64,000 bases of DNA from Flavobacterium sp. (GCF_028689845.1 NZ_JAQVCH010000005.1:1-64000), one strand, 5' to 3'. Shown: positions 41,740 to 50,855, counted from the first letter of the stretch. The notes: a model not told the origin generated them from the sequence alone. Numbers and translations: made by a program.

Positions 41740-42375
41740 TTAGTCTTTCATAACGATCTTAAACAAAGTTATTAAAGTTACGATTCCCGTAATTGTTCCA
41801 ATAATATAATTGATGTTTTTGGCGATAAAAGAATTGTCGTGATCTCGTTTTTTGAAAAATGAAATATAGGCTAAAAAGATTAAAAAGGCAGCCACAGCAG
41901 CACCTGTTGAAAAAGCATAAATAAAATAATTATCAAAATAAAAATAGTGATAAGAGGCCAAAGTCACACTGATAAAAACGTAATATGGAATTGGAAATAA
42001 ATTTAAAGAAGAGAGTAAGATGCCCATGAAAAACCGACTAGATTTACTTCGCATTTTGATTTCTTCCTTCTTTTTTGGATTTTTCATCTTTTTTCCACTC
42101 CAAAAAAAGTAAAGCGTAAGCAAAAAGAAAAGTACAAATCCAATTTCTTGCAAAAGCACTTTGATGTCGGCTCTGTTATCTATAAAACGGGCAAATAGAA
42201 TCGCAACTAACGTTTGAAAAAAAACCACCAGTGATGCTCCAAATGCGAACCAAACCGCACGATTTTTTCCGTCACGCATTCCTACTTTGGCTGCTGTCAA
42301 ATTCAGTAAACCAGGCAAAGCAGTGCCTACTGCAGCAGCTGAAAATCCGAGTAAAATAGGTAAAGTAACATTCAT
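41740..42375 (-). CDS. LysE-family membrane exporter
   Basis: This 211-residue protein has six predicted membrane segments and begins LPILLGFSAAAVGTALPGLLNLTAAKVGMRDG, the LysE/RhtB first-helix pattern. A basic loop (GKKMKNPKKKEE) lies near residue 95. LysE proteins export amino acids or related solutes. The substrate is unknown. It sits between trmB and the alkyltransferase-like gene on the same strand with short gaps. Confidence 0.82.
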   Translation of the reverse strand: MNVTLPILLGFSAAAVGTALPGLLNLTAAKVGMRDGKNRAVWFAFGASLVVFFQTLVAILFARFIDNRADIKVLLQEIGFVLFFLLTLYFFWSGKKMKNPKKKEEIKMRSKSSRFFMGILLSSLNLFPIPYYVFISVTLASYHYFYFDNYFIYAFSTGAAVAAFLIFLAYISFFKKRDHDNSFIAKNINYIIGTITGIVTLITLFKIVMKD

Positions 42376-42405
42376 TCAATCTGTTTTTAATGACAAACGA
42401 GTCGG

Positions 42406-43080
42406 TTATTTAATTCGAAATTGGATATACGTTATTGGTTTGTCTTGAGCTAAATATTGTTTTTCATAAAACGTTTGAATCGCCGTTACTACCGCAGGAG
42501 AGCCTTCGTTTTTATACACATTGTGGTTTGCATAAATGACTTCATGTCCTTCACCATGTAACAATCCGAGTGTATAGCCATGCATAAATTCGCTATCCGT
42601 TTTTAAATTCATGATTCCGTTTGGTTTCAGAATTTTTTTATAGCGTTGTAAAAATTCGGTATTCGTCATCCGATGTTTCGTTCGCTTATATTTAATTTGG
42701 GGGTCGGGAAAGGTAATCCAAATTTCATCTATTTCTTGTTCGGCAAAACAATACTCAATTAATTCAATTTGTGTGCGAAGAAATCCGACATTATGCAAAC
42801 CGTTTTCTACAGCTGTTTTTGCTCCACGCCAAAAACGGGCTCCTTTGATATCGATTCCGATAAAATTTTTATCGGGAAAGCGTTCTGCCAATCCAACCGA
42901 ATATTCTCCTTTGCCACATCCCAACTCTAAAATAATTGGATTATCATTTTTAAAAAAGTCTTTATTCCAATTGCCTTTCCATTTAAAATTACCTTCTACC
43001 ACTTCTTCTCGAGTTGGTTCTAGCACATTTTGAAAAGATTCATTTTCTTTAAAACGCTTTAATTTATTCTTACTTCCCAC
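42406..43080 (-). CDS. trmB: tRNA (guanine46-N7)-methyltransferase
   Basis: This 224-residue SAM enzyme makes m7G46 in tRNA. It has motif I as LELGCGKGEYSVGLA near residue 51, IGIDIKGARFWRGA near 74 and the TrmB signature ITFPDPQIKYKRTKHRMTN near 122. The end QFRIK is typical. Its promoter (TATTTTTG, 43130-43123) is back to back with that of the glycosyltransferase gene. Confidence 0.95.
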   Translation of the reverse strand: MGSKNKLKRFKENESFQNVLEPTREEVVEGNFKWKGNWNKDFFKNDNPIILELGCGKGEYSVGLAERFPDKNFIGIDIKGARFWRGAKTAVENGLHNVGFLRTQIELIEYCFAEQEIDEIWITFPDPQIKYKRTKHRMTNTEFLQRYKKILKPNGIMNLKTDSEFMHGYTLGLLHGEGHEVIYANHNVYKNEGSPAVVTAIQTFYEKQYLAQDKPITYIQFRIK

Positions 43081-43122
43081 TACTATTTAATTTTTTTGTA
43101 AAATTAGGGAAATATACTTAAT

Positions 43123-43141
43123 CAAAAATAGTGTACTTTTA
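43123..43141. promoter_or_regulatory. Back-to-back -7 elements of trmB and the glycosyltransferase gene
   Basis: TATTTTTG on the minus strand (43130-43123) serves trmB. TACTTTTA on the plus strand (43134-43141) lies nine bases before the glycosyltransferase start codon. They are separated by three bases. Confidence 0.4.
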
Positions 43142-43150
43142 CTTTTATTA

Positions 43151-44230
43151 ATGAGTTATCAAAAGGTGGAAAATAATCATTTAAAAATATTAGTTGCTCC
43201 ATTAAATTGGGGACTTGGTCACGCTACACGTTGCATTCCTATTATTGAAGCACTTTTGACCGAGGGATTTGAACCCATTATTGCCTCTGACGGGATAGCC
43301 TTGCAAATTTTAAAGAAAGAATTTCCATCACTGCTTTTTTTAGAATTGCCCTCGTATCAAATTGAATATCCTGCAAAAGGAGCTTCTTTTAAATGGAAAA
43401 TGATAAAGAACAGTCCCAAAATGTTTGAAGCCATTTACCAAGAAAGACAGTTGGTGAAAAAATGGGTGAAAAAATATCAATTGAGCGGCTTAATTTCAGA
43501 TAATCGGTTAGGGGTTTATTCTAAAAAGATTCCTTCGGTTTTTATCACGCATCAATTAAATGTTTTATCGGGAAACACGAGTTGGATTTCGAGTAAGCTG
43601 CATCAGTTTATCATCAAAAAATACATGGAATGCTGGGTGCCAGACCATAAAGAATTTCCGAATTTATCAGGAAAACTAGGCCATTTAGAGCATCCGCATT
43701 TTAAAATCAATTACATTGGAGCAATAAGTCGTTTTAATAAGATAGATCTTCCTAAAAAATATGATTTGATGGTCATTTTATCGGGACCAGAACCTCAACG
43801 AACTTTATTAGAAAACCGTTTGTTCAAAGAAATAAAAAGATATAAAAAAGAAGTGGTTTTCATCAAAGGTTTGGTGGAAACGGAGCAAAAAGTAGAACAA
43901 ATAGAAAATGTAACTTTTTATAATTTCATGACCTCCTCGCAATTAGAACGAACGTTTAATGAAAGCGAACTGGTGTTATCCCGTTCAGGCTATACGACCG
44001 TGATGGATTTAGCAAAACTGGGCAAAAAAGCGTTTTTTATTCCTACTCCGGGTCAGTTTGAACAAGAATATTTAGCCAAGAAATACAAAAAAGAAGGATT
44101 CATACCAATGGCCAAACAAGATAAATTTATTATTGAAAACTTAGCCGAAATTGAGCTCTATAAAGGATTACCACAGTATGAGGAAAGTCCAGATTGGAAG
44201 AAATTATTTTTGCTTTTCGAGTGTGAATGA
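43151..44230 (+). CDS. GT-B glycosyltransferase of the MurG/family-28-like type
   Basis: This 359-residue protein starts with LVAPLNWGLGHATRCIPIIEALL, the glycine-rich acceptor loop of GT-B enzymes. It ends with the nucleotide-sugar-binding pattern SRSGYTTVMDLAKLGKKAFFIPTPGQFEQEYLA. Both resemble MurG and related UDP-sugar transferases, but it is not MurG itself by length and by lack of MurG-specific motifs. The acceptor is unknown. Its 3' end overlaps the convergent histidine kinase gene by 27 bases. Confidence 0.82.
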   Translation: MSYQKVENNHLKILVAPLNWGLGHATRCIPIIEALLTEGFEPIIASDGIALQILKKEFPSLLFLELPSYQIEYPAKGASFKWKMIKNSPKMFEAIYQERQLVKKWVKKYQLSGLISDNRLGVYSKKIPSVFITHQLNVLSGNTSWISSKLHQFIIKKYMECWVPDHKEFPNLSGKLGHLEHPHFKINYIGAISRFNKIDLPKKYDLMVILSGPEPQRTLLENRLFKEIKRYKKEVVFIKGLVETEQKVEQIENVTFYNFMTSSQLERTFNESELVLSRSGYTTVMDLAKLGKKAFFIPTPGQFEQEYLAKKYKKEGFIPMAKQDKFIIENLAEIELYKGLPQYEESPDWKKLFLLFECE

Positions 44231-45247
44231 GAATTCAGATCCCATGCCAAATTGACTTTCGACATATATTTTTTCACGATGTGCTTCAATAATGTGTTTC
44301 ACGATAGCCAAACCTAATCCGGAACCACCTTCAGACCGAGCTCCACTTTTATCAATTCGATAAAAACGTTCAAATAATCGCGGAATATGTTGTTTTTGAA
44401 CCCCTTCCCCATTATCGGTAATTCGAATAATTACTTTTTTGTTGACAAAAGACTCTATACTAACCTCTGTTGTGCCGCCGTTTCTTCCGTATCTAATGGA
44501 GTTCATAATTAAATTGGTTACAACTTGCTGAATTTTATCCTTATCGGCCTTGACAAAAATTGGATTGCTATATTTAGAATCGAATGTTAGCGTGATTCGT
44601 TTATTTGCCGCACCCATTTCTAATAATTCAAATACATTTTTTATTACTTCTACGATATCAAAAATAGTATATTCTAAATTTAAATCGCCCGTTTCCAATT
44701 TGGTGATTAAATCTAAATCTTTGACAATATAGATAAGCCGTTCAACACCTTTTTCTGCTCGTTCTAAGTATTTTTTACGAAGCACTTTGTCGTTTGCAGC
44801 ACCATCTATTAACGTAGAAATATATCCTTGAACCGTAAATAAAGGTGTTTTTAATTCGTGCGAAATGTTTCCCAAAAACTCGCGTCGGTATTCTTCACGA
44901 ACTTTTAAAGTTTCTATTTCTAATTTTTTATCGGTAGCAAATTTTTTGACTTCCTTGGTCAACGTGGCCATATCGGTAGTGATGGGTTGGCTGCGAAAAG
45001 TAGTAGAATCTAACAGTGATACATCATCGTATATTTTTTTAACCCGACGATAAATAAAGCGTTCCACCCGATATTGTAGCACAAAAAAAGAAAAGATAAA
45101 AATAGCTGAAGAAAATCCAAAAACTAAATAATAATTCAGCTCTCCAAAAAAATAGAGTGTTACTAGTAAAAATCCAAACGAAAAAAAAGCAATATATAAA
45201 GCTGATTTTACTGCAAATTTGTATGTTTTTTTAAAATTAACGGCCAT
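44204..45247 (-). CDS. Sensor histidine kinase, PhoR-like
   Basis: This 347-residue kinase has two membrane helices at about 14-34 and 38-57 with almost no periplasmic loop. The phospho-acceptor His130 lies in FLGNISHELKTPL. The ATPase has LIMNSIRYG (N box), DNGEGVQ (G1) and GSGLGLAIVKH (G2). The lack of a periplasmic sensor domain means that it likely senses through the membrane or a partner, as PhoR does with the Pst system. It is 65 bases downstream of its response regulator and ends in a 27-base overlap with the convergent glycosyltransferase gene. Confidence 0.92.
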   Translation of the reverse strand: MAVNFKKTYKFAVKSALYIAFFSFGFLLVTLYFFGELNYYLVFGFSSAIFIFSFFVLQYRVERFIYRRVKKIYDDVSLLDSTTFRSQPITTDMATLTKEVKKFATDKKLEIETLKVREEYRREFLGNISHELKTPLFTVQGYISTLIDGAANDKVLRKKYLERAEKGVERLIYIVKDLDLITKLETGDLNLEYTIFDIVEVIKNVFELLEMGAANKRITLTFDSKYSNPIFVKADKDKIQQVVTNLIMNSIRYGRNGGTTEVSIESFVNKKVIIRITDNGEGVQKQHIPRLFERFYRIDKSGARSEGGSGLGLAIVKHIIEAHREKIYVESQFGMGSEFSFTLEKQK

Positions 45248-45312
45248 AACAAATGGTTTTTTCTAAAGCGATTCAAAGGTATAGTAATTAATCATTTAAA
45301 TAAATGAAATGC

Positions 45313-45996
45313 TTAAATTTCAAATTTATAGCCTACTCCTTTAATAGTTTTAAAAAATTCATCTCCAATTTTTTCTCTAAGCTTACGGATGTGTACGTCG
45401 ATGGTTCTACCACCAACAATAACTTCATTTCCCCAAACTTTATCTAAAATTTCTTCGCGTTTAAAAACTTTTCCAGGTTTAGACGCTAATAAATAGAATA
45501 ATTCAAATTCTTTTCGTGGTAAAATAATTTCTTTTTCATCTTGAATAATTTTATACTCCTCCCGATTTATTTCGATGTTTCCTACAATTAGCACATCTTT
45601 ATTTTGCTCATCTTCTTTTAAACGTCGCAATAATGCTTTGACTTTACTAACTAAAACTTTAGGTTTAATCGGTTTAGCAATATAGTCATCTGCACCTGCC
45701 TCAAATCCAGCTACTTGAGAATAATCTTCGCTTCGAGCAGTTAGAAAAGCGATAATGACATGACTTAATTCAGGTATTCGCCTTATATTTTCACAGGCTT
45801 CCATACCATCCATTTCGGGCATCATCACATCCAAAATTATTAAATGAGGCAACTCTTTTTTAGCTTTTAGAATGGCTTCTTTACCATTTGAAGCAGTACT
45901 TATTTGATAGCCTTCTTGAGCTAGATTATAACCTACAATTTCTAATATATCTTGCTCATCATCAACCAATAAGATTTTAATATCTTTTTTTTTCAT
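45313..45996 (-). CDS. OmpR/PhoB-family response regulator
   Basis: From 45996 (MKKKDIKILL) this is a 227-residue regulator. The receiver has the acidic pair Asp12-Asp13, phospho-acceptor Asp56 (LIILDVMMP) and the conserved Lys in IAKPIKP. A winged-helix output domain follows with LPRKEFELFYLLASKPGKVF and GGRTIDVHIRKLREKIG. It is cognate to the adjacent kinase. PhoB is the closest familiar match, but phosphate control is inferred. Longer frames to 46059 are rejected because -7 elements lie in them. It is divergent from a TonB receptor gene. Confidence 0.92.
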   Translation of the reverse strand: MKKKDIKILLVDDEQDILEIVGYNLAQEGYQISTASNGKEAILKAKKELPHLIILDVMMPEMDGMEACENIRRIPELSHVIIAFLTARSEDYSQVAGFEAGADDYIAKPIKPKVLVSKVKALLRRLKEDEQNKDVLIVGNIEINREEYKIIQDEKEIILPRKEFELFYLLASKPGKVFKREEILDKVWGNEVIVGGRTIDVHIRKLREKIGDEFFKTIKGVGYKFEI

Positions 45997-46033
45997 GCTT
46001 TCTAATTTGTGCATTTGTATTGTAATGATGTTG

Positions 46034-46047
46034 TAAAGATAAAGATA
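46034..46047 (-). promoter_or_regulatory. Tandem -7-like elements of the response regulator gene
   Basis: Minus-strand TATCTTTA occurs twice with overlap (46047-46040 and 46041-46034), each one base off the consensus. Confidence 0.4.
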
Positions 46048-46104
46048 ATACAAAATCAAATACGCTCTTAACTATAATTTAATCTCATAACCTTTTAATA
46101 ACCT

Positions 46105-46165
46105 ACTTGTATCAAAATCATAACGAGGAGATAACCTGAGCTTTACAAGTTCAAGGCTATTTTTG
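46105..46165 (+). promoter_or_regulatory. TonB-receptor promoter with upstream inverted repeat
   Basis: The -7 element is TATTTTTG (46158-46165), followed by GCACC. There is no TTG at -33. Instead ACTTGTA (46105-46111) and TACAAGT (46144-46150) form an inverted repeat whose inner arm sits just upstream of the spacer, as expected for an activator-dependent promoter. Confidence 0.5.
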
Positions 46166-46187
46166 CACCAAAATTAAAACCATCAAA

Positions 46188-48935
46188 ATGAATTTTAAAA
46201 TTGTATTTCTTTTCTTAATCAGTTGTACGCTAACATTTGCTCAAAAAGGAACTGTTACTGGTACTTTAACCGATAAAGATATGAATAACGAACCTCTTCC
46301 TTTTGCGAATGCTTTTTTAAAAGGAACCCCTTCAGGAACTACTACTGATGAAAATGGTGTTTATGAATTTTCTGCAGAGCCAGGGAATTATATATTGTCT
46401 TTAAGTTTTTTAGGTTACGAAACAATTGAAGTGTCAATTGTTGTAAAAGCAAATGAAACTATTACTGTTAATAAAGCATTAACAGCTGGTGGCGGATTTA
46501 TGTTAAGCGATGTAGTGGTTGAAACAACTACAAGTAAGGAACGTGAAAGTGCCTTGTTAATTGACCAAAAAATTTCAGTTGATATTAAACAAAGCATTGG
46601 TGCACAAGAAATGTCACGAAAAGGAATTAGTGATGTGTCTTCTGCAGTGACAAAAACAACAGGAATCACAAAACAAGAAGGTTCTGGAAACATTTTTGTG
46701 CGAGGTTTAGGAGATCGTTACAATTCTTCCACAATGAACGGACTACCAATTCCATCAAATAATCCAGAAAAAAAGAATATCAATTTGGATATATTTTCAA
46801 CCGATATTTTGGAATATGTTTCGATCGACAAAGTGTACAACAGTAAATTATATGGAGATTTTGCTGGAGGAAATATTGATATTATTTCTAAAGATTTTAG
46901 CGGGAAACAGTACATTAAATTAGATGTCGAGTCTAAAATCAATAGTAATGCGATTAGTGAAAACAATTTTACATTACAAAACGGCCCATCTGGAAGTGGT
47001 TTTACAACTTATGCAATACCAAACAATCCTTTAACAGAATACAACTATAATTCTTTAGGTTTAGATAAAAAATCGCCAATTGCTAGTTCTTTTGGAATCT
47101 CGGGAGGTAAATCATTTCAAGTTGGCGAAGTGAGTAGATTGAACTTTTTTGCCACTGCATCATTTAGCAATCAATATTCTGCTATTGCGGATGGATCTGC
47201 AAAAGGTGGTGTGAATGAAGCTGGAGTTATCAATAAAGATTTTGAAGAATTTGTTTCCTTAGGATATACTACAAATACAACCCTAATGGGGAATTTAGGT
47301 TATAAAATCAATAGCTCTAATAAAATCAATTTCAATTCGGTTTATGTCAACTCTTCTTCACAAACAAAAGAAGAATATTCTGGTCTTATTGTAGATATAG
47401 CCAATGACGGAAATGGATTAATTAGACGTTCAACTTATGTGAAGAATAACTTATTTATCAATCAGCTTATAGGTGAACATAAATTTAATGAACGCACAAA
47501 GTTAAATTGGGCTGCAGCCTTGAATAAGGTGCAAGGCGACATGCCAGACCGAACACAAAATATCTTTCGAAAAGAAACAAACGGTTATGTTTTATCTAAT
47601 ATTTCTGCACCAGACAATCACCGTTATTTTCAGTATTTAGAAGAAAATGAAACTGTTGGAAATGCTTCTTTAGAATATAAATTCGACAAAAAAGAATTTA
47701 TCTACAAAGGAAAATTCACTTTTGGATATAATGGCCGATATAAAACCAGAGATTTTGAAGCAACTCAATTCAATTTCAAGTCAAATACAGGTTTTACAAA
47801 TACGATTGTTGACCCAGATAATTTAGATGCATTTTATAACCAAGAAAATCTTAGCAATGGTTATTTTTCTATTGCAACATTCAGAGGAAATTCTCAAGTA
47901 AGCAATGCCTTAGCTCCGCAGACATATGATGGAGAATTATTGATTCACGGGGCTTTTTTAAATACAGAGTATAAATTCGAAAAACTTACCGCATTAGTTG
48001 GATTACGAGGAGAATATATTTTTCAGAGTGTCAAATGGAATACGCAATTAGAACCAAGTGGCGGAAAAGACGAGCTAGAAAAAATTGCTTTTTTACCAAG
48101 TTTAACAATGAAGTATGAGCTTAATGAAAAACAAAATCTTCGTTTAGGATTTAGCAAAACCTATACGTTACCACAATTTAAGGAAAGAGCCTTATTTGTT
48201 TATGAAGAAGTAACTGAGGTAAAGGTTGGTAATCCTGATTTGTATGCTTCAGATGATTATAATTTCGATTTAAAATGGGAATTATTCCCTAAAAATGAAG
48301 AAGTTGTTTCTGTTACAGGATTTGGAAAATACATCTTAAATCCAATGAATGAAGTTACTATTTCTTCTTCAACAAATGATATTTCATTTATAAACACAGG
48401 TGATTTTGGCTATGTGGCTGGTGCCGAAGTTGAATTAAGAAAATTACTTTTTGAAGTAGAAGGAACTAATTCTCAAAAATTATCCGGCGGATTAAATGCT
48501 TCTTATTTATACAGCAATCAAGAGTTAAATACCCTTAAAGTTATTAAAGAAACAGATTACAACGTTGTATTCACTAATGAAGAGGGTAAATTTACAGGAG
48601 CTTCCGACTTACTATTAAATGCAGATGTTACTTTTATAACAGAATGGAATGAAAAAGAAAGTAATTTTTCAAGCACAATAGCTTATGCCTATTTTTCTGA
48701 CAGAGTTTATGCTATTGGAACAAACGGTCGCGGTGATTTAGTTGACAAAGCTTTTGGTTCACTAGACTTTGTGGCAAAATCAAAATTAACAAAGAATCTA
48801 GGCGTGAATTTCATTGCTAGAAATTTGCTTGACCCAACAATCAATAGAGTACAGGAAAATAGTTCTGGGGATATTAATGTTTTGACTTATAAAAAAGGAT
48901 TAAACTTTAATTTAAGCATTAGTTATCAATTTTAA
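46188..48935 (+). CDS. TonB-dependent outer-membrane receptor
   Basis: This 915-residue receptor has an 18-residue signal peptide (ends FAQ). A carboxypeptidase-regulatory-like domain follows at about 20-105 (GTVTGTLTDKDMNNEPLPFANAF). The plug contains FVRGLGDRYNSSTMNG near 175, and a 22-strand barrel ends NLSISYQF. It imports a substrate across the outer membrane using TonB energy. It lacks an adjacent SusD-type partner, so a SusCD polysaccharide system is unlikely. Its neighbours (a two-component pair and a beta-helix lipoprotein) point to a nutrient-limited uptake system, perhaps phosphate-related. A strong terminator follows. Confidence 0.92.
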   Translation: MNFKIVFLFLISCTLTFAQKGTVTGTLTDKDMNNEPLPFANAFLKGTPSGTTTDENGVYEFSAEPGNYILSLSFLGYETIEVSIVVKANETITVNKALTAGGGFMLSDVVVETTTSKERESALLIDQKISVDIKQSIGAQEMSRKGISDVSSAVTKTTGITKQEGSGNIFVRGLGDRYNSSTMNGLPIPSNNPEKKNINLDIFSTDILEYVSIDKVYNSKLYGDFAGGNIDIISKDFSGKQYIKLDVESKINSNAISENNFTLQNGPSGSGFTTYAIPNNPLTEYNYNSLGLDKKSPIASSFGISGGKSFQVGEVSRLNFFATASFSNQYSAIADGSAKGGVNEAGVINKDFEEFVSLGYTTNTTLMGNLGYKINSSNKINFNSVYVNSSSQTKEEYSGLIVDIANDGNGLIRRSTYVKNNLFINQLIGEHKFNERTKLNWAAALNKVQGDMPDRTQNIFRKETNGYVLSNISAPDNHRYFQYLEENETVGNASLEYKFDKKEFIYKGKFTFGYNGRYKTRDFEATQFNFKSNTGFTNTIVDPDNLDAFYNQENLSNGYFSIATFRGNSQVSNALAPQTYDGELLIHGAFLNTEYKFEKLTALVGLRGEYIFQSVKWNTQLEPSGGKDELEKIAFLPSLTMKYELNEKQNLRLGFSKTYTLPQFKERALFVYEEVTEVKVGNPDLYASDDYNFDLKWELFPKNEEVVSVTGFGKYILNPMNEVTISSSTNDISFINTGDFGYVAGAEVELRKLLFEVEGTNSQKLSGGLNASYLYSNQELNTLKVIKETDYNVVFTNEEGKFTGASDLLLNADVTFITEWNEKESNFSSTIAYAYFSDRVYAIGTNGRGDLVDKAFGSLDFVAKSKLTKNLGVNFIARNLLDPTINRVQENSSGDINVLTYKKGLNFNLSISYQF

Positions 48936-48955
48936 AAAAATAGGATATCTGTTAT

Positions 48956-48984
48956 AAGAGTGATTTCGATCACTCTTTTGCTTT
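48956..48984 (+). terminator. Terminator of the TonB receptor gene
   Basis: AAGAGTGA (48956-48963) pairs with TCACTCTT (48970-48977), followed by a broken T run. Confidence 0.8.
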
Positions 48985-49061
48985 TATAGAATCCGAACAT
49001 TCGAAACATTGCCTTAATACAATGAGCTACTTTCTTAAAATAAGTTTGACATTCGCTTAAC

Positions 49062-49090
49062 TTTTAACCAATACTAGTAACCCATCTTTG
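49062..49090 (+). promoter_or_regulatory. Promoter region of the beta-helix lipoprotein gene
   Basis: CATCTTTG (49083-49090), one base off TAnnTTTG, is followed by CAC. The stretch TTTTAACCAATACTAGTAA (49062-49080) fills the -33/spacer and resembles sequences upstream of two neighbouring genes. It may be an activator site. Confidence 0.4.
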
Positions 49091-49118
49091 CACAAATAAA
49101 CAACACAAAAATAAAAAA

Positions 49119-50294
49119 ATGAAAAAAACAATTTTAAAAGTAACCGGTTTAATTGTACTTGCCTTAGGGATTTTCACAAGTTGCACTACAGATGAAGAAG
49201 ATTCATCGTCTTCAAGTTTTGTTTTAGACCCAAACAATTTTCAGGGAACAATTTCTGATGGTGAAGTAATCTTAAACGCAGGAACTGTTTACAAATTAAC
49301 AGGAAAAATTCAAGTAAATGAAGGAGCAACTTTAATAATACCAGCAGGAACTATTATTGAAGGAGTTGGTGGTACAGCTTCTTATATCGCAGTAACTCAA
49401 GGAGGAAAAATTAATGTGAATGGAACAAGTTCTAATCCTGTGATTTTCACAAGTGGTTTAGCAACTAAAGCTCCTGGTGACTGGGGCGGATTAGTTATTT
49501 GTGGAAAAGCTCCGATTAACCGAGTAGACGGCGGAACAGGAACAGCACAATCTGAAGTAGCCGATTTAACTTATGGTGGCACAATCGCTAATGACAATTC
49601 TGGTTCTATACGATATTTACGAATTGAATATGCCGGAGCTGCATTTAACAGCGAAAAGGAATTCAACGGAGTTTCTTTATTTGGAGTAGGTTCAGGAACA
49701 ACTTTTGAATACGTTGAAGCCCTAAATGGTTCAGATGATGGCTTTGAATTTTTTGGTGGAACTGTAAATACTTCTAATTTAGTTTCAATTGGAAATGAAG
49801 ACGATCAATATGATTGGACAGAGGGTTGGAATGGAACAAATTCTAATTGGTATGGAAAAGTTGCAAATGGAAAAGGAAACCGAGGAATTGAAGCAGATAA
49901 TTTTGAATTGGGATTTTTAAATATGCCAATAGCTAATCCAACGATTACAAATATGACTTTAGTTGGACCCGGAAGTAGTGCAGAAGTTACTGTATACCCT
50001 GAAAACCAAGCTATTAAATTAAGAAGAGGGACGAAAGGAATTTTTTCAAATGTTTATTTAGAAGCATGGAAAACTGGTTTTGATATAGAACATGATGAAA
50101 CTATTAGCTATGTAGGAAGCTCTTTAATGGCTACTAATGTTAACTTTAACGATGTTCCTACCCAAACGAAAGGCAAAAAAACTGATGGAACTAGTGAAGA
50201 TGTTTCTACCGCTGTTACTGTTGGAACAGGAATGGGTGCCGGAAACGGAAGCGGTGCTCCGGGCTGGTCTTCTGGCTGGGCAATTGGATTCTAA
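49119..50294 (+). CDS. Beta-helix-like outer-membrane lipoprotein
   Basis: This 391-residue lipoprotein has Cys22 (FTSCTTDEED) followed by acidic residues, a feature of surface-exposed Bacteroidota lipoproteins. The mature part begins with GTVYKLTGKIQVNEGATLIIPAGTIIEG and contains many short Gly/Asn-rich strands (GGLVICGKAPINR, SDDGFEFFGG). This suggests a right-handed beta-helix. There is no T9SS sorting domain. Homologues often sit next to TonB receptors in flavobacteria, where some are mislabelled as transporters. It probably acts as a substrate-binding partner of the receptor; this is inference. Confidence 0.75.
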   Translation: MKKTILKVTGLIVLALGIFTSCTTDEEDSSSSSFVLDPNNFQGTISDGEVILNAGTVYKLTGKIQVNEGATLIIPAGTIIEGVGGTASYIAVTQGGKINVNGTSSNPVIFTSGLATKAPGDWGGLVICGKAPINRVDGGTGTAQSEVADLTYGGTIANDNSGSIRYLRIEYAGAAFNSEKEFNGVSLFGVGSGTTFEYVEALNGSDDGFEFFGGTVNTSNLVSIGNEDDQYDWTEGWNGTNSNWYGKVANGKGNRGIEADNFELGFLNMPIANPTITNMTLVGPGSSAEVTVYPENQAIKLRRGTKGIFSNVYLEAWKTGFDIEHDETISYVGSSLMATNVNFNDVPTQTKGKKTDGTSEDVSTAVTVGTGMGAGNGSGAPGWSSGWAIGF

Positions 50295-50316
50295 TTAAAA
50301 CAAAAAAAAGTTATTT

Positions 50317-50350
50317 AAAATCCTGAATTAAACAATTCAGGATTTTTTTT
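50317..50350 (+). terminator. Terminator of the beta-helix lipoprotein gene
   Basis: AAAATCCTGAATT (50317-50329) pairs with AATTCAGGATTTT (50334 onward), with a T run to 50350. Confidence 0.9.
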
Positions 50351-50352
50351 AC

Positions 50353-50387
50353 TTTGGTATGATATTTGAAATATTTTATTACCTTTG
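50353..50387 (+). promoter_or_regulatory. Promoter of the mini T9SS protein gene
   Basis: TTTG (50353-50356), a 23-base spacer and TACCTTTG (50380-50387). It starts three bases after the preceding terminator. Confidence 0.55.
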
Positions 50388-50399
50388 TTAGTGTAATTT

Positions 50400-50744
50400 A
50401 TGATGATGACGAAAAAATACTTATTTACTTTTTTAACTATTTTGTTTCTTTCCTTGACCGTTTCGGCTCAAGAAGGGAGGACTCAGCAGTCTTCTAAGTT
50501 ACAAGAAACTACAATAGAAGGTTTAAGCTTTTATCCTAATCCTGTGAGCAATGGCAAAATATACATCTCATCAAAGTCTTCTTTAGCTAAGGAAATAATC
50601 ATCTTTGATATTATTGGTAAAATCGTTTTACAAACAATCATATCATCAAAAGAGCTGAACGTTTCGTCCTTATCACCAGGTATTTATATGATTAAAATCA
50701 AAGAAGGAGAAGCGACTGCTACCCGAAAATTGATTATCAAGTAG
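50400..50744 (+). CDS. Miniature T9SS type A sorting-domain protein without a cargo domain
   Basis: This 114-residue protein consists of a signal peptide (to about residue 24, ending SAQ), a linker of about 16 residues, and a type A sorting domain from about 41. The domain has LSFYPNPVSNGKIYI, IIIFDIIGKIVLQ and the C-terminal GIYMIKIKEGEATATRKLIIK-type end. No functional domain is left between. The sorting domain is clearly similar to that of the next gene. An internal Met (MTKKYLF, third codon) could be the start. It may be a decoy, a surface peptide, or a remnant of a larger cargo protein. It has its own promoter and terminator-separated upstream neighbour. Confidence 0.8.
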   Translation: MMMTKKYLFTFLTILFLSLTVSAQEGRTQQSSKLQETTIEGLSFYPNPVSNGKIYISSKSSLAKEIIIFDIIGKIVLQTIISSKELNVSSLSPGIYMIKIKEGEATATRKLIIK

Positions 50745-50817
50745 TTAGATTACTATTTATTTACAATTATTAACAATACTTTTACCTACATTTTTTTATT
50801 ACTCAAGAAAATGTTAG

Positions 50818-50825
50818 TACCTTTG
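50818..50825 (+). promoter_or_regulatory. -7 element of the lamin-tail-like T9SS gene
   Basis: TACCTTTG, identical to that of the mini T9SS gene. ATTAACAATACTTTTACC (50768-50785) lies upstream and resembles the element before the beta-helix lipoprotein gene. Confidence 0.5.
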
Positions 50826-50855
50826 TCACATAAATTATTTTAAACATTTATTAAA

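Noticed and set aside
46188..50294. SusC/SusD polysaccharide utilisation locus
   Set aside because: The receptor has no SusD-like partner and no glycoside hydrolases follow; the lipoprotein is beta-helix-like, whereas SusD is helical.
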